A stretch of DNA of 64,000 bases. Source: Lactobacillus sp. Lineage in GTDB: Bacteria; Bacillota; Bacilli; Lactobacillales; Lactobacillaceae. This document shows positions 8,685 through 18,857 of the stretch, in pieces. Location of the stretch: assembly GCA_022484695.1 (NCBI GenBank), contig JAKVKU010000003.1, forward strand, positions 186,001-250,000, in the 5' to 3' direction. The notes beneath the pieces were generated by a model. It did not search any database. It had not been told where the DNA came from and saw only the letters and a list, made by a program, of their open reading frames with translations. The translations under genes were made by a program, and so were the position numbers. Each line of letters starts with the position of its first letter. Position 1 is the first letter of the stretch.

Positions 8685-8786
8685 AAAATAGTTGCTTTGA
8701 TAAGAGGCAAAACACAAAGATACGACAACTTAATGGTTACTGCTTTTGAAAGTGACCATATTCTGATTTCCAGATTGAGGTTAAAT

Positions 8787-11420
8787 ATGATTTTACAGCA
8801 CTTCAAAAAGCACTACGCTTATTATCTCAGTTTTTTCGTGCCAGCGATACTTATTTTAATTTATTTTGCTTATCGGGGTGCTTATCCCTTTGGCAAATCC
8901 TCTTTATTAACGGTTGACTTAGGCCAGCAGTATATCGACTTTTTCGCTTATTTTAAAGCCAGTCTATTACATCATCCCCAGACATTAATTTATTCCTTTA
9001 GCAAAGCTATTGGTGGCGATATGCTGGGGGTGAGTGCCTATTATTTAATGAGTCCCTTTAATTTGATCTTTTTGATCACACCCCAGCGTCTATTTCCCGT
9101 AGCGGTCTACATTATCACCGTTTTAAAATTTGGCACTGCTGGTTTAACCAGCGCTATCTTCTTCAAGAAAACCAACTTACTCAAGGGCTTATTGATCCCT
9201 ACTTTTGGTATCAATTATGCCTTAATGAGTTATTTAGTGGTGAATCACTTTAATCTGATGTGGCTAGATAGTGTCATCATGCTGCCCATTGTGGCCTTGA
9301 GTATCAATGGGATTTTCAAAGGCCGCTATCCTATTTTTTGGCCCGTCGCCTTAGGCTTGACGATCCTTTTAAACTATTACATTGGTTTCATGATTGTAAT
9401 ATTTGCAATTTTGTATTTCATCTTCCAGTGCACTTTAAACATCACCAAGCCAAAGCACTTACTACAAGCCATTTGGCGTTTTGCCAGTGGTGGGCTATTG
9501 GCGGCCGGCACTGCTGCCTGGCTGTTGCTGCCAACCATCAGTGCCCTCAGTGAGAGTAAAGGTCAGCACACGATTTCTAAAATTCAATGGCGTTTTGAAT
9601 ATACACCTTGGCATCAACTATTAAAACTAATTATTGGCAGTTTTAATTTTGATCAAATGTCCACCGGCTATGCCAACATTTTTACGGGTTCCCTGGCTTT
9701 ATTCGGATTCATTTTGTTTTTCACCATCAAGCGCATTCCCCTTAAAGCTAAAATTGCCGCGGGTGCGATTAGTTTATTGCTGATTTTCTCCTTATGTTAC
9801 GAACCTTTAGACCTCCTATGGCACGGCCTGCAGTTTCCAATTTGGTACCCTTACCGCTTTTCTTTTGTCATTAGTTTTTGGCTGTTGCTGTTAGCAGCCT
9901 ATAGTTTCCGCTACAATGTGCCCATGGGTATCATTCAGATTGGTCTGACGTTAGCCTTGACCTTAGGGTTGGTCTTACTGGCCCTTAACGTGGTCAATCG
10001 CTTTGATTTTATAACGAAGCCCCAAATTGCCATCACGGCTGGTTTTATGCTCTTGACATTGGTGTTATTGACCCTGCGGCAAACCCGCTATCACGGGGTC
10101 AATAATTTGTTCATCATTTTAGTCACCGTTGAGATGGGTTTAAATTTATTCATGAGTTTAAACCCCATCAGTTATCTCAATAATGCCGATTTCACGACCT
10201 ATACCCAAGCTCTGGTCAAAGGCAGTGATAATGTCAAAGATTTAGCCCAAGGCACGCCTTTTTATCGCATTGGTAAGACCTATGAGCGGACTAAAAATGA
10301 TCCTATGGAAGCCGACTACTATGGCGCTTCTCAATTCAATTCCATGATGGAGCCCAAAATAACTGATTTCTTTGGCAAACTGGGCCAACCTAAAGGAGAT
10401 GGCTTTGTGACCTATAACAATGGTACCTTGATGACTGATGCCCTACTGGATATCAGGTACTTTCTGCAAGATCGCAGTGATACTATCAACGCCAATACCG
10501 CCGTGGCTGGCCTAAAAAATACCCTGCCCGTGGTTGCTTCTCGACCTGACTTAAAGGAATATGATACCGCCCGCCTATTACCGGACCAACAAATTTATAA
10601 AAACCCCTTTGCGCTACCTTTAGCTTTTTTAGTGGATGCAAAAGTTAAGACGACTAAATCATACACTGATTTTCCCTTAGCCCAACAAGAGGCGATTTTC
10701 CATGAAACCGTGCCAAAGCTTACCACACCGTTATACACAGCCACTGACTATCAGGTGTCATTAGACAATATGCGCTTGAAAAAGCACGCTGCTGGTTTAG
10801 ACTATACTAAAATCAATCAAAAGCAGCCGGCTAAAGTCACCTTGACCTTCACCCCAGCCACAGATGACCCTTATTATATGACTTGGGGATCAACATTAAA
10901 TAGCAAGTTCGTATCATTGACCATCAATGGCAAGGCGATTGGGTTAGACGATGGTTATCAAAATACCTTGGTTTTTGGGGTGGCCGACCAGCAAAAACAC
11001 CAACCTATCAAAATCGAGTTGGTCCCTCAAAAAAACAGTTTATGGCTTGATAATATTTCCTTCTTTAAATTCAATGCCTCGTTGTTTAAAGTGTGGGCCA
11101 ATACGCTACAGGAACAAGGGCTAACCCATCAAAAAATCACGCCTTTAAGTATCAGTGGCGATATCAAGGCCACCAACAATCATCAAGTGGTGATGACCTC
11201 TATCCCCAACAGTAAGGGCTGGCATGTCTTAGTGGATGGGAAACCAACTGGTAAAATACAGCTATTACAAACCCTCATTGGGATCCCGGTTAAATCAGGG
11301 ACCCACCATATTCAAATCGTTTACCACGCACCTTATTTCCGGTTGGGCCTAGTGCTGAGCATGCTCAGTTGGGGTTTGATCCTTGGTTTAGCATTATATC
11401 GGCGCAAGCACACGCCTTAA
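8787..11420 (+). CDS. yfhO: YfhO-family polytopic membrane protein
   Basis: An 877-residue protein with about a dozen membrane segments in its first half, a large extracytoplasmic domain (roughly residues 470-840) and a last membrane helix before RRKHTP. The motifs TVDLGQQYIDFFAYF and SAYYLMSPFNLIF are typical of YfhO. In Bacillus and Listeria, YfhO-type GT-C proteins act in sugar decoration of teichoic acids with a CsbB-like undecaprenyl-phosphate glycosyltransferase, which is not seen nearby. The start is the ATG with GAGG 6 bases upstream; the open frame extends 30 codons further without a good ribosome site. Confidence 0.88.
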   Translation: MILQHFKKHYAYYLSFFVPAILILIYFAYRGAYPFGKSSLLTVDLGQQYIDFFAYFKASLLHHPQTLIYSFSKAIGGDMLGVSAYYLMSPFNLIFLITPQRLFPVAVYIITVLKFGTAGLTSAIFFKKTNLLKGLLIPTFGINYALMSYLVVNHFNLMWLDSVIMLPIVALSINGIFKGRYPIFWPVALGLTILLNYYIGFMIVIFAILYFIFQCTLNITKPKHLLQAIWRFASGGLLAAGTAAWLLLPTISALSESKGQHTISKIQWRFEYTPWHQLLKLIIGSFNFDQMSTGYANIFTGSLALFGFILFFTIKRIPLKAKIAAGAISLLLIFSLCYEPLDLLWHGLQFPIWYPYRFSFVISFWLLLLAAYSFRYNVPMGIIQIGLTLALTLGLVLLALNVVNRFDFITKPQIAITAGFMLLTLVLLTLRQTRYHGVNNLFIILVTVEMGLNLFMSLNPISYLNNADFTTYTQALVKGSDNVKDLAQGTPFYRIGKTYERTKNDPMEADYYGASQFNSMMEPKITDFFGKLGQPKGDGFVTYNNGTLMTDALLDIRYFLQDRSDTINANTAVAGLKNTLPVVASRPDLKEYDTARLLPDQQIYKNPFALPLAFLVDAKVKTTKSYTDFPLAQQEAIFHETVPKLTTPLYTATDYQVSLDNMRLKKHAAGLDYTKINQKQPAKVTLTFTPATDDPYYMTWGSTLNSKFVSLTINGKAIGLDDGYQNTLVFGVADQQKHQPIKIELVPQKNSLWLDNISFFKFNASLFKVWANTLQEQGLTHQKITPLSISGDIKATNNHQVVMTSIPNSKGWHVLVDGKPTGKIQLLQTLIGIPVKSGTHHIQIVYHAPYFRLGLVLSMLSWGLILGLALYRRKHTP

Positions 11421-11444
11421 ATTCAAAAAAACGGCTAACAGGTT

Positions 11445-11482
11445 AAAAAAGTAAGTTCAAGAAAAATACATTTTTTGAACTT
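11445..11482 (-). terminator. Terminator of the HesB-like gene
   Basis: Arms AAGTTCAA and TTGAACTT, followed by ACTTTTTT on the minus strand, between yfhO and the convergent HesB-like gene. Confidence 0.6.
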
Positions 11483-11523
11483 GCCAATACTTGCTAGTCG
11501 TTTTGTTATATCAAAATATGAAA

Positions 11524-11835
11524 TTAAGATGCTGAATGGGCCGGTGTTGCTTCAAAATGATAGATTGGTTCATCCTTTTGGGCATCATAATCAACTTGCA
11601 AATCATAGCCGGCAAAAAACCAGTCATCCGTTTGGTCAATCGAAAAAATCAAGTTATCGATTTCAGTTCTGACCAAGGGTTTACTGGCGATTTCCTTGGC
11701 AATGCCAATTGAGAAGCCCTCATGGACATTGGTGCGGCCATATACTTTACCGAAAAATCGGATACCTTCGCCTGGCTGTAAATTCATTTCATCTTTAAAC
11801 CACTTAATCGCAGCATCTGAAACGGTTATTTCCAT
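11524..11835 (-). CDS. HesB-like (YneR-type) protein lacking Fe-S cysteines
   Basis: A 103-residue cytoplasmic protein with the HesB/IscA-like core (MEITVSDAAIKWFKDEM, GEGIRFFGKVYG). True IscA/SufA scaffolds have three conserved Cys; this protein has none. It therefore belongs with the YneR-type relatives of Firmicutes whose role is unknown and is not expected to bind a cluster in the usual way. The start is the ATG with AAAGGGG 8 bases upstream. Confidence 0.85.
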   Translation of the reverse strand: MEITVSDAAIKWFKDEMNLQPGEGIRFFGKVYGRTNVHEGFSIGIAKEIASKPLVRTEIDNLIFSIDQTDDWFFAGYDLQVDYDAQKDEPIYHFEATPAHSAS

Positions 11836-11902
11836 CGTTTGGACCCCTTTTCTATTCAACGTCAACAACATCTTAATTATACCAGAAATATGTAAAACTT
11901 AG

Positions 11903-12535
11903 TTAAGAAACCAACCCATGCTTGAAAGCATAAATAGCCGCTTGGGTACGGTCTTCCACTTGTAGCTTCGATAAAATGTTGGAAACATGGGTCTTAACGG
12001 TTTTTAAAGTGATAAACAAGGCATCGGCAATCTCTTGATTACTTTTCCCCTGGGCAATCAATTGCAAAACTTCCCGTTCTCGATTGGTTAAATCATCGTA
12101 AAGTTCCGTTTTATTTTGGTTAGAAATGTGGTTCATCATTTTTGTAGTGACTTCCGGTTCCAAAACTGACTCCCCAGCGTAAGTTTGTCGTATCGCTTTG
12201 GCAATTTCTTCAGCCGTAGAAGTCTTTAAAATATATGATGCGGCACCAGCTTCAATAGCTGGGTAAACTTTTTCGTCATCAATAAAACTAGTCAGAATAA
12301 TAATCTTAGCTTCTGGCCAGTCTTTTAAAATTTTTTTTGTGGCTTCAATGCCATCCATCTCTGGCATGACCACATCCATCAAAATAACGTCAGGATGGGT
12401 CTCTAAGGCCTTTTTGACCCCAATGGCCCCATTATCGGCTTCACCAACGACTTCAATATCATCTTGGATGCCAAGATAAGTGGATATTCCCAAACGGACC
12501 ATCTCATGGTCATCTACAATCAACACTTTAATCAA
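11903..12535 (-). CDS. liaR: LiaR/VraR-type response regulator
   Basis: NarL-family regulator of 210 residues. The receiver domain has the acidic pair (VDDHE), the phospho-acceptor Asp54 ([13 protein letters not shown]) and Lys near residue 105. The C-terminal LuxR helix-turn-helix reads [22 protein letters not shown]. The start is TTG, one base after the liaS stop codon, with AAGGAG about 10 bases upstream. As last gene of liaF-liaS-liaR it should mediate cell-envelope stress responses, for example to lipid II-binding antibiotics. No LiaR box was found before the operon. Confidence 0.93.
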   Translation of the reverse strand: MIKVLIVDDHEMVRLGISTYLGIQDDIEVVGEADNGAIGVKKALETHPDVILMDVVMPEMDGIEATKKILKDWPEAKIIILTSFIDDEKVYPAIEAGAASYILKTSTAEEIAKAIRQTYAGESVLEPEVTTKMMNHISNQNKTELYDDLTNREREVLQLIAQGKSNQEIADALFITLKTVKTHVSNILSKLQVEDRTQAAIYAFKHGLVS

Positions 12536-12536
12536 T

Positions 12537-13586
12537 TTATCCTTGCTCCTTTATGATCGGAATGCGAATTTCAACACTGGTACCTTTCCCTGGAAAACTA
12601 ATCATCTTAAATGCCCCACCAATGGCGCTGCTGCGTTCTTTAATATTACTCAGGCCATAACTGCCGGCTTCGGCGACTTTATCCATATCAAAGCCCACCC
12701 CATCATCCATAATTTTCAAGAGGATAACTTGATTGACTTCTTTAAGATAAACGTCGATACGGGAAGCTTTGGCATGGCGTAATGTGTTTGAAAATAGTTC
12801 TTGCACAATTCGAAATAAATTATCTTCCACCCCAGCCGGTAAATGGACATCATCTAAATCGGTGTGAATATCGATCTTAATTTTAGTTTGTAATTCCTTA
12901 ACTAAAGACTCGATACCCTCCCGCAGACTCTTACCTTCTAGATTAGTTGGTCTTAAGTGCAGCAGTAAAGCCCGCATTTCTGATTGAGCTTCATTAATGA
13001 CCCGTTCAATGGTGGCCACTTGTTTTACAAAACCAGTATTGTTGGTTTGTTTTTGCACGCTTTCATTTAAAGCCGACAGCATCATCATGGCCGCAAATAA
13101 CTGCTGGCTCACCGAATCATGCAATTCCCGGGCCAGACGATGCCGTTCTTCTTCTAGGATCTGTTCTTTGGATTGCCCAGAAACATCAATGGGCTGTTCC
13201 GAATATATTTGAACTTCTTGTTGCAATTTTACCAGTTGCTGGCGTAATTCTTCAAGGCCAGCGCCAATGCGGTCGCCATCATTATCTGGTTTGAAGATAC
13301 CATCTTGGTATTGTTGAGCCACTAAGCGCTGAACCTTGCGATTGATGGCCCCATATTGCCGGCGTTCCGAGGCAAAGGAGACCAACATGGCCACAAAACC
13401 CGTTAAAATAGCCAGTAAGAGTAAATAGACAATTAATGGTACCTCAAAAACAGTGGTCCCTAAAAATACCAGCAGACCACTTAAGTTATTTGCGGGGATA
13501 AAATACGCTAAACTGATAGTACTCATGAGAATCAATACCGAAAAAGTCGTTACAAGAAATACTGCAAATCTAGATGACCGCGTCAT
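12537..13586 (-). CDS. liaS: LiaS/VraS-type sensor histidine kinase
   Basis: A 349-residue kinase with two N-terminal membrane helices (about 9-31 and 46-71) and almost no extracellular loop, the intramembrane-sensing layout. A HAMP-like coil follows, then HisKA_3 with His156 ([12 protein letters not shown]). The ATPase domain has [25 protein letters not shown] and [10 protein letters not shown]-like motifs. It should phosphorylate LiaR. The start overlaps the LiaF stop as ATGA, which indicates coupled translation. Confidence 0.94.
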   Translation of the reverse strand: MTRSSRFAVFLVTTFSVLILMSTISLAYFIPANNLSGLLVFLGTTVFEVPLIVYLLLLAILTGFVAMLVSFASERRQYGAINRKVQRLVAQQYQDGIFKPDNDGDRIGAGLEELRQQLVKLQQEVQIYSEQPIDVSGQSKEQILEEERHRLARELHDSVSQQLFAAMMMLSALNESVQKQTNNTGFVKQVATIERVINEAQSEMRALLLHLRPTNLEGKSLREGIESLVKELQTKIKIDIHTDLDDVHLPAGVEDNLFRIVQELFSNTLRHAKASRIDVYLKEVNQVILLKIMDDGVGFDMDKVAEAGSYGLSNIKERSSAIGGAFKMISFPGKGTSVEIRIPIIKEQG

Positions 13587-14332
13587 ACGTAAATCACCTC
13601 AAGGTCACCAATCCAAACACTGGTAATAATACGCAATTCCCGATTATCTTCTTCATTATTCAAAGTCATCGTAATGGATTCATTGCGTAAATCATAGGTT
13701 TGATCGTCTAATTTAAGTTTGCCAAAAAGAGCGCAATGATTAATTCGGACCTTCGTGCCCACCGGCACCAGGATCCGGGTCCGACCAAAGCTCTTTCTTA
13801 GCACAATAACATTTTCTCTATCCGGTGGCAATAGCGTGTTGCCCAGATCCACAATGGTATCGCCGGCAATAATTGTCAAATTAATATCGTCCCAAGTATA
13901 AATTTGACTACCGATATTCAAATCCCCAAACCAGCGCTGCTGTTTGACGGTGATATCATCATCTGAAGTTTGGCTCTCACCACTGGGCGCCACATACCCC
14001 TTTTGATTCCAAGGCATGTAACTGCTGAGATTATGCTTAGTTTTACGCCAACTGCCAAAAATAATCATGGCGAAAAAGAAAAAAACCAGTAGTAAGAACC
14101 AGAAGCTGATATTTTGTCCCAGCGCTAATAAGACTAAAAAGGCGCCGGCGATTTTCGCGAAACCAAGCGTTTGGTAAGGTGGCAATTTGGCCTTTTTCTT
14201 GGGATGATGCAATAACATGATGACCCCAATGATCAATAACACCAAAGCCCCGGGATTATTAAAAATTTGCCAACCAAGAATGGCTAAAACAAAACTGATT
14301 ACAATGGCAAAAGCAGTCCAAATACCACTCAT
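13583..14332 (-). CDS. liaF: LiaF-type membrane inhibitor
   Basis: A 249-residue protein. Four predicted membrane helices fill the first 95 residues. A C-terminal beta-rich domain (RWFGDLNIG, INLTIIAGDTIVDLGNT, NHCALFGKLKL) matches the DUF2154/LiaF C-terminal domain. In Bacillus LiaF holds the LiaS kinase inactive until envelope damage. It is the first gene of the operon, with AGGGAG 7 bases before the ATG. Confidence 0.92.
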   Translation of the reverse strand: MSGIWTAFAIVISFVLAILGWQIFNNPGALVLLIIGVIMLLHHPKKKAKLPPYQTLGFAKIAGAFLVLLALGQNISFWFLLLVFFFFAMIIFGSWRKTKHNLSSYMPWNQKGYVAPSGESQTSDDDITVKQQRWFGDLNIGSQIYTWDDINLTIIAGDTIVDLGNTLLPPDRENVIVLRKSFGRTRILVPVGTKVRINHCALFGKLKLDDQTYDLRNESITMTLNNEEDNRELRIITSVWIGDLEVIYV

Positions 14333-14375
14333 AAAAATACTCCCTTAAAAAAATTTCTAAATAGCTTGTGCCTAT

Positions 14376-14384
14376 ATTATAGCA
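14376..14384 (-). promoter_or_regulatory. Extended -10 promoter of liaFSR
   Basis: TGCTATAAT on the minus strand, 44 bases upstream of liaF, is a consensus extended -10. No good -35 is present at 16-18 bases, which an extended -10 can tolerate. Confidence 0.55.
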
Positions 14385-14471
14385 AGCCTACATTATTTAC
14401 CCTAACCAATTACGACGGATATTGCCTGGGGCTAAAGGCTGAAAATTCAGTGTATCATCGAAACTGATTTC

Positions 14472-14519
14472 AAAAAAATTAGGTTGAGTCCAAAACACTG
14501 TTTTGTCTCAACCTAATTT
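14472..14519 (-). terminator. Terminator of greA
   Basis: A 13-base inverted repeat (AAATTAGGTTGAG and complement) with an 18-base loop. A T run follows on the minus strand, 15 bases beyond the greA stop. Confidence 0.88.
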
Positions 14520-14533
14520 ACATCCAATGGGAA

Positions 14534-15007
14534 TTATTCAACTTTTGTGATGGTGACAGCCATGCTGCCGCCAGGCGTGTTAATTTGAACTTTATCCCCC
14601 ATATGCCGGCCTAGCAAGCCTTGGGCGATTGGTGATTCATTGGAAATCTTACCTTCTAAGGGATCAGATTCAGCTGCCCCGACAATTTGGTAAGTTTCAG
14701 GATCATCATCACCATCTTCGACAAAGGTTACCTTCTTGCCAACGGATACTTCGTCTTCATCAACGTCACTGGCATCTACAACGTCAGCAAAACGAATCAT
14801 CTCTTCAACTTGAGAAATTCTTGATTCTACCACACTTTGTTCATCCTTGGCAGATTCATATTCTGAGTTTTCAGATAAATCTCCAAAGCCCCGGGCGATT
14901 TTAATACGTTCAATGACTTCAGGCCGTTTTTTAGTTTTTAAATCTTCTAATTCTTGTTCCAGCTTTTCTTTACCTTCTGCTGTCATTGGAAAAGACTTTT
15001 GTGCCAT
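14534..15007 (-). CDS. greA: Transcript cleavage factor GreA
   Basis: Rescues backtracked RNA polymerase by stimulating cleavage of the RNA 3' end. The 157-residue protein has the N-terminal coiled coil with the acidic tip in [16 protein letters not shown]. Its C-terminal FKBP-like domain contains [14 protein letters not shown]. The start is the ATG with GAGGTG 6 bases upstream, three codons inside the longest frame. It has its own promoter and terminators on both sides, so it is transcribed alone or with some read-through from mltG. Confidence 0.97.
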   Translation of the reverse strand: MAQKSFPMTAEGKEKLEQELEDLKTKKRPEVIERIKIARGFGDLSENSEYESAKDEQSVVESRISQVEEMIRFADVVDASDVDEDEVSVGKKVTFVEDGDDDPETYQIVGAAESDPLEGKISNESPIAQGLLGRHMGDKVQINTPGGSMAVTITKVE

Positions 15008-15066
15008 ATAATACACCTCATTATAGATTCTAATTTAACAAATTAAAAATGATACTACAAATAGCT

Positions 15067-15095
15067 ATCTTATGGACTTACAAACTATTTGTCAA
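15067..15095 (-). promoter_or_regulatory. greA promoter
   Basis: TTGACA (15090-15095), a 17-base spacer and TAAGAT (15067-15072) on the minus strand, about 60 bases before the greA ATG and downstream of the mltG terminator. Confidence 0.7.
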
Positions 15096-15136
15096 TAACT
15101 TTAAATATAAACTCGCTTGAAAATTTGAGCTATCGC

Positions 15137-15174
15137 AAAAGGCTGGGGCAATTTTAGATTGCCCGCAGCCTTTT
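15137..15174 (-). terminator. Terminator of mltG
   Basis: A long GC-rich hairpin with arms AAAGGCTG(C/G)GGGCAAT-type and a 5-base loop. T residues follow on the minus strand, 30 bases after the mltG stop. Confidence 0.8.
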
Positions 15175-15202
15175 ATAACGACACTTTAAGTGTTGAAAAT
15201 GC

Positions 15203-16348
15203 TTATTGACCCAGTGATGAATTTGTTGTCAGATGTTGGTCATAATTATGACTATAGTAGACTTTACCAGTCTTTAAATCAGCCACAAAGTACAAATAAT
15301 TCTGATCGCGATCAGCTGGATTCAACACAGCTTGAATGGATTGCAAACTTGGTGAGTTGAATGGTCCAGGACCATAGCCTTTATTTTTATACAAATTATA
15401 AGGTGATTGCACCGCAGTATCTTTATTGGTCAAATGTTCCTTATGGGTGTTCAAGGCATACATGACGGAAATATCAGACTGAATTGGCATGTCAATATCC
15501 AATCGATTGAAGAAAACCCCGGCAATCTTTTTACGGTCTGTATTCGTTACCCCTTCACGTTCAACCAATGATGCTAGCGTTAAGGTCTCTTGGACGGTCA
15601 TATCATCGCTGTTAATTTTAGTATAATAAGGCGTCATGACTTGATTCATCTTTAAAATCATGCCATCCACTAAGGTACGCAAGCTATCCCCTTGATAAAT
15701 ATCATACCGTGCTGGGAATAAATAACCCTCTAAGTGATAACGTACATTCTTGGTGGCCATGGTTGAGTCTAACAATTTTGGATATTTCTTTTGCAGCTTC
15801 TTCAAGTAACTTTCGTCTTTCATCAGCTTTAAAAAGTCAGATTTCTTAAACTTGGTTTCTTTTTGAATGGCATCCCCAATTTGATCGATCGTGACCCCTT
15901 CTTTAACGGTCACTTTCGCCATCACTTTCTTCTCTGGTCCCTGTTGTAGTTCACTGGTGATCTGCGATAGGGTCTGGGAAGGGGAAAATAGATAAGTTCC
16001 CGCTTGGAAATCGGAAAAATTGTGGGTTTTGACATAATAGTTAAAAACCGTGGCACTCTTAATGACGTTTTTATTTTCCAATTTGGTGGCTACCTCTTTA
16101 TTGGTGGAGCCAATTGGAATTTTAACGGTTACTTGTGCTTTGCTGCTGGGATTCAATGGCTTCAGCGAACTGCTGATATAGTGGTACGTGGTAAAGCCTA
16201 GGATCACAATCAACACAATTAATACACCGATAATCCAAGTGACAATCCGGTTTGCAGCCTTTTTCTCGGTCCGGCGTTGCGTCTTTCGCTTTTGCGCGGC
16301 AGCTTTTAAATCCGACTTGGAATTATCTTTATTGTTATCTTCACGCAA
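15203..16348 (-). CDS. mltG: Endolytic murein transglycosylase MltG
   Basis: Cleaves nascent glycan strands at the membrane and influences strand length. The 381-residue protein has a basic cytoplasmic N-terminus (about 35 residues), one membrane helix (IVTWIIGVLIVLIVILG), and the YceG domain. The domain contains the catalytic Glu in LASLVEREG and the conserved GVFFNRLD and QSDISVMYAL segments. The start is TTG with AGGAGG 7 bases upstream. Upstream greA association is common in lactobacilli. Confidence 0.94.
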   Translation of the reverse strand: MREDNNKDNSKSDLKAAAQKRKTQRRTEKKAANRIVTWIIGVLIVLIVILGFTTYHYISSSLKPLNPSSKAQVTVKIPIGSTNKEVATKLENKNVIKSATVFNYYVKTHNFSDFQAGTYLFSPSQTLSQITSELQQGPEKKVMAKVTVKEGVTIDQIGDAIQKETKFKKSDFLKLMKDESYLKKLQKKYPKLLDSTMATKNVRYHLEGYLFPARYDIYQGDSLRTLVDGMILKMNQVMTPYYTKINSDDMTVQETLTLASLVEREGVTNTDRKKIAGVFFNRLDIDMPIQSDISVMYALNTHKEHLTNKDTAVQSPYNLYKNKGYGPGPFNSPSLQSIQAVLNPADRDQNYLYFVADLKTGKVYYSHNYDQHLTTNSSLGQ

Positions 16349-16433
16349 AGTTAGCCCTCCTGAAATGCTTAATCTAGAATATTATACAAGACTTAGCTAC
16401 AATTTGCACTAGATATTAATAGTTGATTAAAAA

Positions 16434-18851
16434 TTAGCGAATTTCAGCATGCAATGATTCCGTTAAATAATCCGTGATATGGGTCATTTGTTCGTTAATT
16501 TCATTTTCAGTCAAGGTAGCTTCGGGATTTTGGAAGGTCAAACTATAGGCTAATGACTTATGACCAGCTTCAATATTCTTACCAGCATAAACGTCAAAGA
16601 GGTGGATATTTTGCAAGTGTTGCCCACCCCGACGTTTGATAACCGCCTCAACTTGGGCGTTAGTTACGGTATCGGGTAATAAAACAGCGATATCCCGACT
16701 AGTGGCCGGATATTTAGGTGCTGATTGAGAAACTAAGGCCGTGGTTGGTAAAGTCAAAAGCGTGGATAGGTCTAATTGGAAGACATACGTTTCCGGAATG
16801 GCGTAGGCCTTAGCAATGGCCGGATGGACTTGGCCAATGAAGCCGACAAATTCCTCACCCACGTACACGTCAGCACTACGGCCGGGATGTAATTCAGGCC
16901 GATCGGTATTGGCAACATAGCTAATATCACCTGTGTAGTCATGGTCGGCCAAGTACGTATTCAAAATACCCTTGAGGTAATAAAAGTCGACCACTTGTTT
17001 GTCTTGAGCCCAATTGTCGCCACTAACTAAACCAGTGACGGCACCGGCTAAATATTCCCGTTCAACTGGTCGAATTTCCCCTGCTTTTTTAGTAAAGGCC
17101 CGGCCCTGTTCATAAATGGCTAAATCAGTTTGATTGCGGGCCACATTATAAGCAATATCGTTCAATAAACCACTGACTAGATTTAAGCGTAAATAAGCGT
17201 GGTCTTCGGTCATGGGCCAATCCAATTTTGTGAGGGCCGTATCGGCGGTCATGATAAATTGTTGGGCTTTGGTTTTGGTCGTTAAAGCATAGCTAATGAC
17301 TTCAGATAAACCGGCACTTTGCAATAATGTTTTACTGCGGCGAATGAAGCGTTGTTGGGGATTAAATTTGCCCGGGGTCATGGCAATCTTCGGCAAAGTA
17401 GCGGGGAGGTTATCATACCCATACATCCGGGCTACTTCCTCCACTAAATCAGCCTCAATGCTGATATCCCAACGGCGTGGTGGCACCGAGACGGTCATCA
17501 AATCTGTATCTGAAACGGTCACCTTAAAGCCTAGATTTTCAAAAATAGCTTGGACTTGGGCTAAGGTCAATTCAGTGCCTAAGATGTGGTTGATTCGATC
17601 TAGGCGAATATCAATAACTGCGTCTTCCGGATGGATGTCATTGCCCACTAAAACACCTTGGGCGACCGCTCCCCCAGCTAATTGTTGTAACAAACTGGCA
17701 GCGGCATCTAACGCGGCGGTCACCGAAGCCGTGTCGATCCCTTTTTCAAACCGGGTGGAGGCATCCGTTCTTAAGTTGTGGCGTTGGGCAGTTTTACGGA
17801 TCCGGGTCCCATTAAAGACGGCGGCTTCCAAAACAACGGTCTTAGAACTGGCAGTGATTTCAGAATCTAAGCCCCCCATGACCCCAGCAATCCCCGTTGG
17901 GACTACCCCATCGGTGATGACAATATCTTCAGGATCCAATTGATGGTCTTCCCCATCTAAAGAAGTGATCACTTCACCTGGCTTTGCATCCCGGACAAGT
18001 ATTTCTTTGCGGGTCAACTTATCGTAGTCAAAGGCGTGCATTGGTTGCCCATAAGCCAGCATAATATAATTGGTAATGTCAACCACGTTATTGATTGGCC
18101 GGATACCCGCATTCCATAAGTGGATCTGCAACCACATGGGACTTGGTTTGATTTGAACATTCTCCACGATCCGCAAATAATAACCCGGGACCACCGCCTT
18201 GTTTTCAACGGCAACTTTCAGTAAATCTTGGGCTTTGGTAGCTGTTTCAGTCAGTTCAGGTTGCTCAAAGGTTGGTTTTTCATGATACATTGCCCCAACT
18301 TCCCAAGCTGTCCCATGCATGCCTAATGTATCCGCACGATTAGGCGTAATATCGAAATCTAAAATGGCATCATCCATGCCCAAATATTTAAAAACAGGTT
18401 CACCAATTTTGACTGGTTCCGTGAAGACATAGATGCCATTGGCATATTCTTTAGGTACGACATTTTCAGGAAAGCCAATTTCTTGTAAGGCGCAAATCAT
18501 ACCCTTAGATTCCACGCCCCGCATTTTGCTCTTCTTGATTTTCACATTATCAGCAATCCGTGAACCCGGTAAAGCCACGATCACATCTTGACCGGCGGCC
18601 ACATTGGGCGCGCCACAAACAATTTGATAAGGTTCGCTTTCCCCGACATCCACCTGACAGATATTTAAATGATCAGAATCAGGATGGGGCTCAATTGAGT
18701 TGACGTGTCCAACGACAATTTTTTTTAACCCCTTATCCGGGTAGCGTACACCAGCAACTTCAATACCAGTTAACGAAACTTTATCAGCCAGAACATCTGG
18801 ATTTTCATTTAAGTTAATATATTCTTGAAGCCATTTATAAGAAATCTTCAT
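16434..18851 (-). CDS. pheT: Phenylalanyl-tRNA synthetase beta subunit
   Basis: An 805-residue subunit of the alpha2-beta2 enzyme. It starts with MKISYKWLQEYI, followed by the tRNA-binding (EMAP/OB) domain (PHPDSDHLNICQVDVG). The B3/B4 editing region follows (TRIRKTAQRHNLRTDASTRFEKG), then B5 and a C-terminal anticodon-recognition domain (APKYPATSRDIAVL). It follows pheS after 6 bases with GGAGG before the ATG. The N-terminal OB domain closely resembles the separate YtpR protein at 59.7-60.3 kb. Confidence 0.97.
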   Translation of the reverse strand: MKISYKWLQEYINLNENPDVLADKVSLTGIEVAGVRYPDKGLKKIVVGHVNSIEPHPDSDHLNICQVDVGESEPYQIVCGAPNVAAGQDVIVALPGSRIADNVKIKKSKMRGVESKGMICALQEIGFPENVVPKEYANGIYVFTEPVKIGEPVFKYLGMDDAILDFDITPNRADTLGMHGTAWEVGAMYHEKPTFEQPELTETATKAQDLLKVAVENKAVVPGYYLRIVENVQIKPSPMWLQIHLWNAGIRPINNVVDITNYIMLAYGQPMHAFDYDKLTRKEILVRDAKPGEVITSLDGEDHQLDPEDIVITDGVVPTGIAGVMGGLDSEITASSKTVVLEAAVFNGTRIRKTAQRHNLRTDASTRFEKGIDTASVTAALDAAASLLQQLAGGAVAQGVLVGNDIHPEDAVIDIRLDRINHILGTELTLAQVQAIFENLGFKVTVSDTDLMTVSVPPRRWDISIEADLVEEVARMYGYDNLPATLPKIAMTPGKFNPQQRFIRRSKTLLQSAGLSEVISYALTTKTKAQQFIMTADTALTKLDWPMTEDHAYLRLNLVSGLLNDIAYNVARNQTDLAIYEQGRAFTKKAGEIRPVEREYLAGAVTGLVSGDNWAQDKQVVDFYYLKGILNTYLADHDYTGDISYVANTDRPELHPGRSADVYVGEEFVGFIGQVHPAIAKAYAIPETYVFQLDLSTLLTLPTTALVSQSAPKYPATSRDIAVLLPDTVTNAQVEAVIKRRGGQHLQNIHLFDVYAGKNIEAGHKSLAYSLTFQNPEATLTENEINEQMTHITDYLTESLHAEIR

Positions 18852-18857
18852 GAAAAA

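Noticed and set aside
14333-14533. Small gene in the 200 bases between greA and liaF
   Set aside because: Only the liaFSR extended -10 and the greA terminator are present; short frames lack ribosome sites.
17296-17943. A 215-codon plus-strand open frame inside pheT
   Set aside because: It lies antisense to an unmistakable pheT, has no ribosome site and no recognisable domain; it is a shadow of the real gene.
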